From Candidatus Rifleibacteriota bacterium (GTDB taxonomy: Bacteria; UBP17; UBA6191; JACPRK01): DNA of 7,868 nt. The DNA lies in NCBI GenBank assembly GCA_016213865.1, contig JACQZL010000377.1, positions 1 to 7,868 on the forward strand, in the 5' to 3' direction. The notes under the pieces are model-generated. The model was not told the DNA's origin. It saw only the letters and a list, made by a program, of their open reading frames with translations, and ran no database searches. Positions within the stretch are counted from its first letter, which is position 1, and every line of letters starts with the position of its first letter. The position numbers were made by a program, and so were the translations under genes. Below are positions 6,013-7,868 of this stretch, one piece after another.

Positions 6013-6607
6013 GCGCGCCTGCTGCCGCCTCGTCTCGAGCGGCCGGCGCTTCCTGGCGTTTTCACTCGCGCCGCTCTCGGGGGAGCGCCACGATGCCGGC
6101 CTGCTGCTCCAGACCTCGCCCTCCGGCGCGTCCGGCCCGTGGAGCGTTTCGCCCCTTCCAACCGCGACCTGGGAGGGGCTTGTGGGGGAGCTGGACGCGG
6201 CCGCCGAAGGCGGCCTGGTCGTCGTCTTATCCGCGAGCGAGTGCGAGCTCCACGTCCTCCTCAGCCGGGACGGCGGCGCCACCTTCCAGGAGTTGCCGCC
6301 GCCCCTGCCGCGGGACAGCATGACCCGCGAAGCCGCCGTGGCCATCTCCGGAGGGACCGTCTACACGGTCTCGGTCCCCCAGGGCCTCGACCTGGGCCGC
6401 GTCAACCAGGCGCCTCAGATGGTCTTCGCCCGGTTGGACGCCTCCGGGCGCTGGGAGTCGCTGGGCTCGCCCAGGATGCCGCTCTGTAAGCCGCGCTCCG
6501 TGCGCCTCTTCGCGCTGGAAGAGAGGCTCCTCGTGGTGAGGCTCGACGACATGGCCGGCATCGTGGCGGCGACGCACCCGCTGCCGCGCGCACCCGCCCC
6601 GAGGTGA
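5993..6607 (+). CDS. BNR/Asp-box (sialidase-like) beta-propeller protein, C-terminal part
   Basis: The frame runs from GTG 5993 to TGA 6605-6607 (204 residues). The credible part starts near 6047 (RRFLAFSLAPL). It contains a clean Asp-box, SRDGGATF (S-x-D-x-G-x-T-F) at about 6265-6288, and further strand patterns such as GGLVVVLSASECELHVLL and GGTVYTVSVPQG. Asp-boxes mark BNR-repeat propellers of the sialidase/exo-alpha-sialidase superfamily, which normally have several blades; only about two to three fit here. The first 18 residues overlap the kinase-like scrap in another frame, and no signal peptide is seen, so this is probably the 3' end of a larger exported protein. GGAGG at 5976-5980 lies 12 nt before the GTG, so some expression is possible. 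Catalytic sialidase residues were not identified. Confidence 0.55.
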   Translation: MPRTVDRRACCRLVSSGRRFLAFSLAPLSGERHDAGLLLQTSPSGASGPWSVSPLPTATWEGLVGELDAAAEGGLVVVLSASECELHVLLSRDGGATFQELPPPLPRDSMTREAAVAISGGTVYTVSVPQGLDLGRVNQAPQMVFARLDASGRWESLGSPRMPLCKPRSVRLFALEERLLVVRLDDMAGIVAATHPLPRAPAPR

Positions 6608-6713
6608 GACCGCGATTGCCGGTCCATTGGCCGCTCTCGACAGAGGCCGCGTTGCAGCCGACCAGATGCCCCCCCTCCTCGAGCAGCGCAGGCCTGTCGG
6701 GGCGAATCTGCTG

Positions 6714-6726
6714 TATCATTCTGCAG
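6714..6726 (+). promoter_or_regulatory. Promoter -10 element placed for leaderless translation
   Basis: TATCAT (6714-6719) is a good -10 hexamer and is followed by exactly 6 nt before the G of GTG at 6726. The expected transcript would therefore start at the start codon. No Shine-Dalgarno sequence precedes this GTG. No convincing -35 is seen about 17 bp upstream (region 6691-6697, gcctgtc). Leaderless genes in many GC-rich bacteria show this spacing; the assignment is inferred from position. Confidence 0.5.
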
Positions 6727-7070
6727 TGAGCAAGTCCGACGCCGTTCCGAAGCGGCAGCAGGAGATCTTGGTCAAGGTCCGGGAAGCGGCCCTGAAGAAG
6801 ATCCTGTACTTGCCTCACGCTGCCCGGCAGATGGCCCGCCCCGACCGCATGATATCGCCGCAAGAGGTTCGTGAAGCCGTCTCGAGCGGACTGGTCATAG
6901 AGGACTACCCGGAAGACGCGCGAGGCCACAGTTGCTTGATGCTCGGCAGGGGTGATGGAGGAAAGGTGATTCACATCGTCTGTTCCCCGAAGCCCGACTA
7001 CCTGGCGATCATCACGGCGTACCGACCCGACGACCAGCAATGGTCGCCGGACTACAGGCGGAGGCGTTAG
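6726..7070 (+). CDS. DUF4258 domain protein, likely toxin of a two-gene module
   Basis: 114 residues from GTG 6726. The earlier ATG 6627 in the same frame adds 33 residues of poor quality and was rejected. The DUF4258 hallmarks are visible in order: HAARQM with R41-M-I-S at 31-44, GLVIEDYPED at 55-64, SCLMLG 69-74, VIHIVCSP 81-88 and IITAYRPD 95-102. DUF4258 proteins are small, BrnT/RelE-like in size, and often found beside YgiT/MqsA-type zinc-finger genes, so a role as an mRNA-targeting toxin is plausible, though biochemical proof for the family is limited. The stop is followed 2 nt later by the zinc-finger gene, which implies one transcript. The gene is complete, unlike most of its neighbours. 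Confidence 0.85.
   Translation: MSKSDAVPKRQQEILVKVREAALKKILYLPHAARQMARPDRMISPQEVREAVSSGLVIEDYPEDARGHSCLMLGRGDGGKVIHIVCSPKPDYLAIITAYRPDDQQWSPDYRRRR
7060..7064 (+). promoter_or_regulatory. Shine-Dalgarno site of the zinc-finger gene
   Basis: GGAGG lies in the last codons of the DUF4258 gene, 8 nt before GTG 7073. It decides the start of the second gene and supports translation from a shared message. Confidence 0.7.
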
Positions 7071-7072
7071 CA

Positions 7073-7294
7073 GTGGAGTGCATGTGGTGCAAGGGCCGAA
7101 TGAGCCTGGGGACGGCACCGTTCAGTGCCGACAGGAAGGGGTATCATCTTCAGTTGGAGGCCGTGGCCGCTTGGGTCTGCAGCCAGTGCGGCGAACCGTA
7201 CTTCGAGGAGGCCGAGGTCGCTCGGATCCAGGCCATACTCCAAGCGGTGGATGAACGAGTGGCAGATAGGGCCTCTCAACTCGAGATCGGCTGA
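7073..7294 (+). CDS. YgiT-type zinc-finger protein (MqsA N-terminal-like), likely antitoxin
   Basis: 73 residues from GTG 7073, giving the usual start M-E-C-x-x-C. The frame is open from 7040, but the GGAGG 8 nt upstream and the family's short N-terminus favour 7073. Two CxxC pairs (C3/C6 and C36/C39) would bind one zinc. GRMSLGTAPFSADRKGYHL and WVCSQCGEPYFEE fit the YgiT-type zinc-finger family, which matches the N-terminal half of the MqsA antitoxin. The C-terminal helix-turn-helix of full MqsA is absent, as is common for this short form. A C-terminal helix (EVARIQAILQAVDERV) probably contacts the partner. Overlap of expression signals with DUF4258 supports toxin-first gene order, as in mqsRA. 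Without an HTH, autoregulation would need another DNA-binding factor. Confidence 0.85.
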   Translation: MECMWCKGRMSLGTAPFSADRKGYHLQLEAVAAWVCSQCGEPYFEEAEVARIQAILQAVDERVADRASQLEIG

Positions 7295-7360
7295 AGCGGA
7301 GTCCTCTGCCCCCCTCTGTCGTGACGTGCCGGCAACCGGCCAGCTCGCCCGTGGAGCGGC

Positions 7361-7868
7361 TCAGGTCCTCGGGTTCAGCTCCAGGGCGAAGCATCCGCCC
7401 TGGCGTCCGCCGAGGACGACGCTCTCCGGGTTGTCGAGGACGGCCAGACAGGCCAGGGGTTTCGAGGCGTCGAGAACCGCTTCACAGCTCCCGTCGGTGA
7501 GGTTCCACACGCGGACGGTGCCGTCCTCGGAGGCGGAGACCAGTCGTCCCCGGGCCGTGAAGGCCAGAGCCGTCACCGAGGCCGCGTGGCCACGCAGAGT
7601 CGTCAGGGGACGCTCCCGTTTGACGTCCCAGAGCCTGATGGTGTTGTCCGCGGACCCCGAGGCCAGGGTTTCGTCGTCTGCCACCGCCAGTGAAGTCACT
7701 GCCCGCGTATGGCCTTCCAGCCGGGCGACATTACAGCGGGAATCGAGGTCCCAGACCATGACGCTGCGGTCGGCCGAACCCGAGACCACCCGCCCGGGCC
7801 GGACCATCGCCAGGGCGGTCACGCCGCCCCAGTGGCCCTCGAGCAACGAGAGTTGCTCTCCCTTGTCG
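7361..7868 (-). CDS. WD40-repeat protein, C-terminal part (5' end outside window)
   Basis: The minus-strand frame is open to the right edge and ends with TGA at 7363-7361; the TTG at 7846 is internal, because the reading continues upstream (DKGEQLSLLEGHWGG). Three good WD40 blades are seen, each with GH and a D-x-(S/T)-(V/I)-x-(V/L)-W pattern: LEGHWGGVTALAM..SADRSVMVWDL, LEGHTRAVTSLAV..SADNTIRLWDV and LRGHAASVTALAF..SEDGTVRVWNL. A degenerate fourth (CLAVLDNPESVVLGG..CFALEL) closes the protein. Such repeats in bacteria form the sensor half of NTPase, kinase, TIR or protease fusions; the effector part would lie beyond 7868. The gene converges with the DUF4258/YgiT pair. Confidence 0.85.
   Translation of the reverse strand, partial: DKGEQLSLLEGHWGGVTALAMVRPGRVVSGSADRSVMVWDLDSRCNVARLEGHTRAVTSLAVADDETLASGSADNTIRLWDVKRERPLTTLRGHAASVTALAFTARGRLVSASEDGTVRVWNLTDGSCEAVLDASKPLACLAVLDNPESVVLGGRQGGCFALELNPRT

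Noticed and set aside
6627..6725. N-terminal extension of the DUF4258 protein from ATG 6627
   Set aside because: The added 33 residues are of poor quality, and a -10 box lies inside this stretch just before GTG 6726.
7328..7340. GCCGG-CAA-CCGGC hairpin between the convergent YgiT and WD40 genes
   Set aside because: A 5-bp stem without a T-run is expected by chance in GC-rich DNA.

Overview
The window is GC-rich, roughly two-thirds G+C by eye. It carries protein families common in large-genome soil or freshwater bacteria: a Hanks-type Ser/Thr kinase fused to PEGA and FGE-sulfatase domains, kelch, BNR and WD40 beta-propellers, a DUF4143 ATPase and small toxin-antitoxin genes. Planctomycetota, Acidobacteriota or Myxococcota would all fit; no marker gene decides between them. 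No rRNA, tRNA, CRISPR array or transposase was seen.

Layout. (1) 1-1150, minus: one uninterrupted frame starts as a DUF4143-type AAA ATPase and switches in frame near 242-253 to kelch repeats that leave the window. Its only nearby ATG (1165) runs into TAG after four codons. Three alternating TGAGTAA/TTACTCA half-sites cover the start region. (2) 1335-1940, minus: an unrecognised protein with a beta-rich C-terminal half. (3) 1940-2824: a mosaic of gene pieces, namely a short minus-strand peptide tail, the C-terminus of a DUF1579-like protein, an anonymous helix, the glycine-rich loop region of a Ser/Thr kinase and the C-terminus of a YfhO-like membrane protein. (4) 2929-5226, plus: the one large intact gene, a 765-residue kinase-TM-PEGA-FGE protein whose last 40 or so codons resemble the variable region of a diversity-generating-retroelement (DGR) target. 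(5) 5348-6607: a second mosaic, with a HepT C-terminus and a Pro-rich protein tail on the minus strand, then a very short VAIK-like kinase scrap and a BNR-repeat C-terminus on the plus strand. (6) 6726-7294, plus: an intact two-gene module, a DUF4258 protein followed by a YgiT/MqsA-type zinc-finger protein, with a promoter placed for leaderless translation. (7) 7361-7868, minus: the C-terminus of a WD40 protein running off the right edge.

The intact genes point to signalling and defence or stress functions. The kinase probably couples a C-terminal ligand-binding domain, outside the membrane if the topology is as inferred, to a cytoplasmic kinase. The DUF4258/YgiT pair looks like a self-contained toxin-antitoxin unit. 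The unusual aspect is the density of truncated, unrelated pieces on both sides of the kinase. Either this is a real rearrangement hotspot or the contig is a chimera from assembly or amplification. Read-level evidence across the junctions would separate the two, and should come before any biological reading of the fusions.
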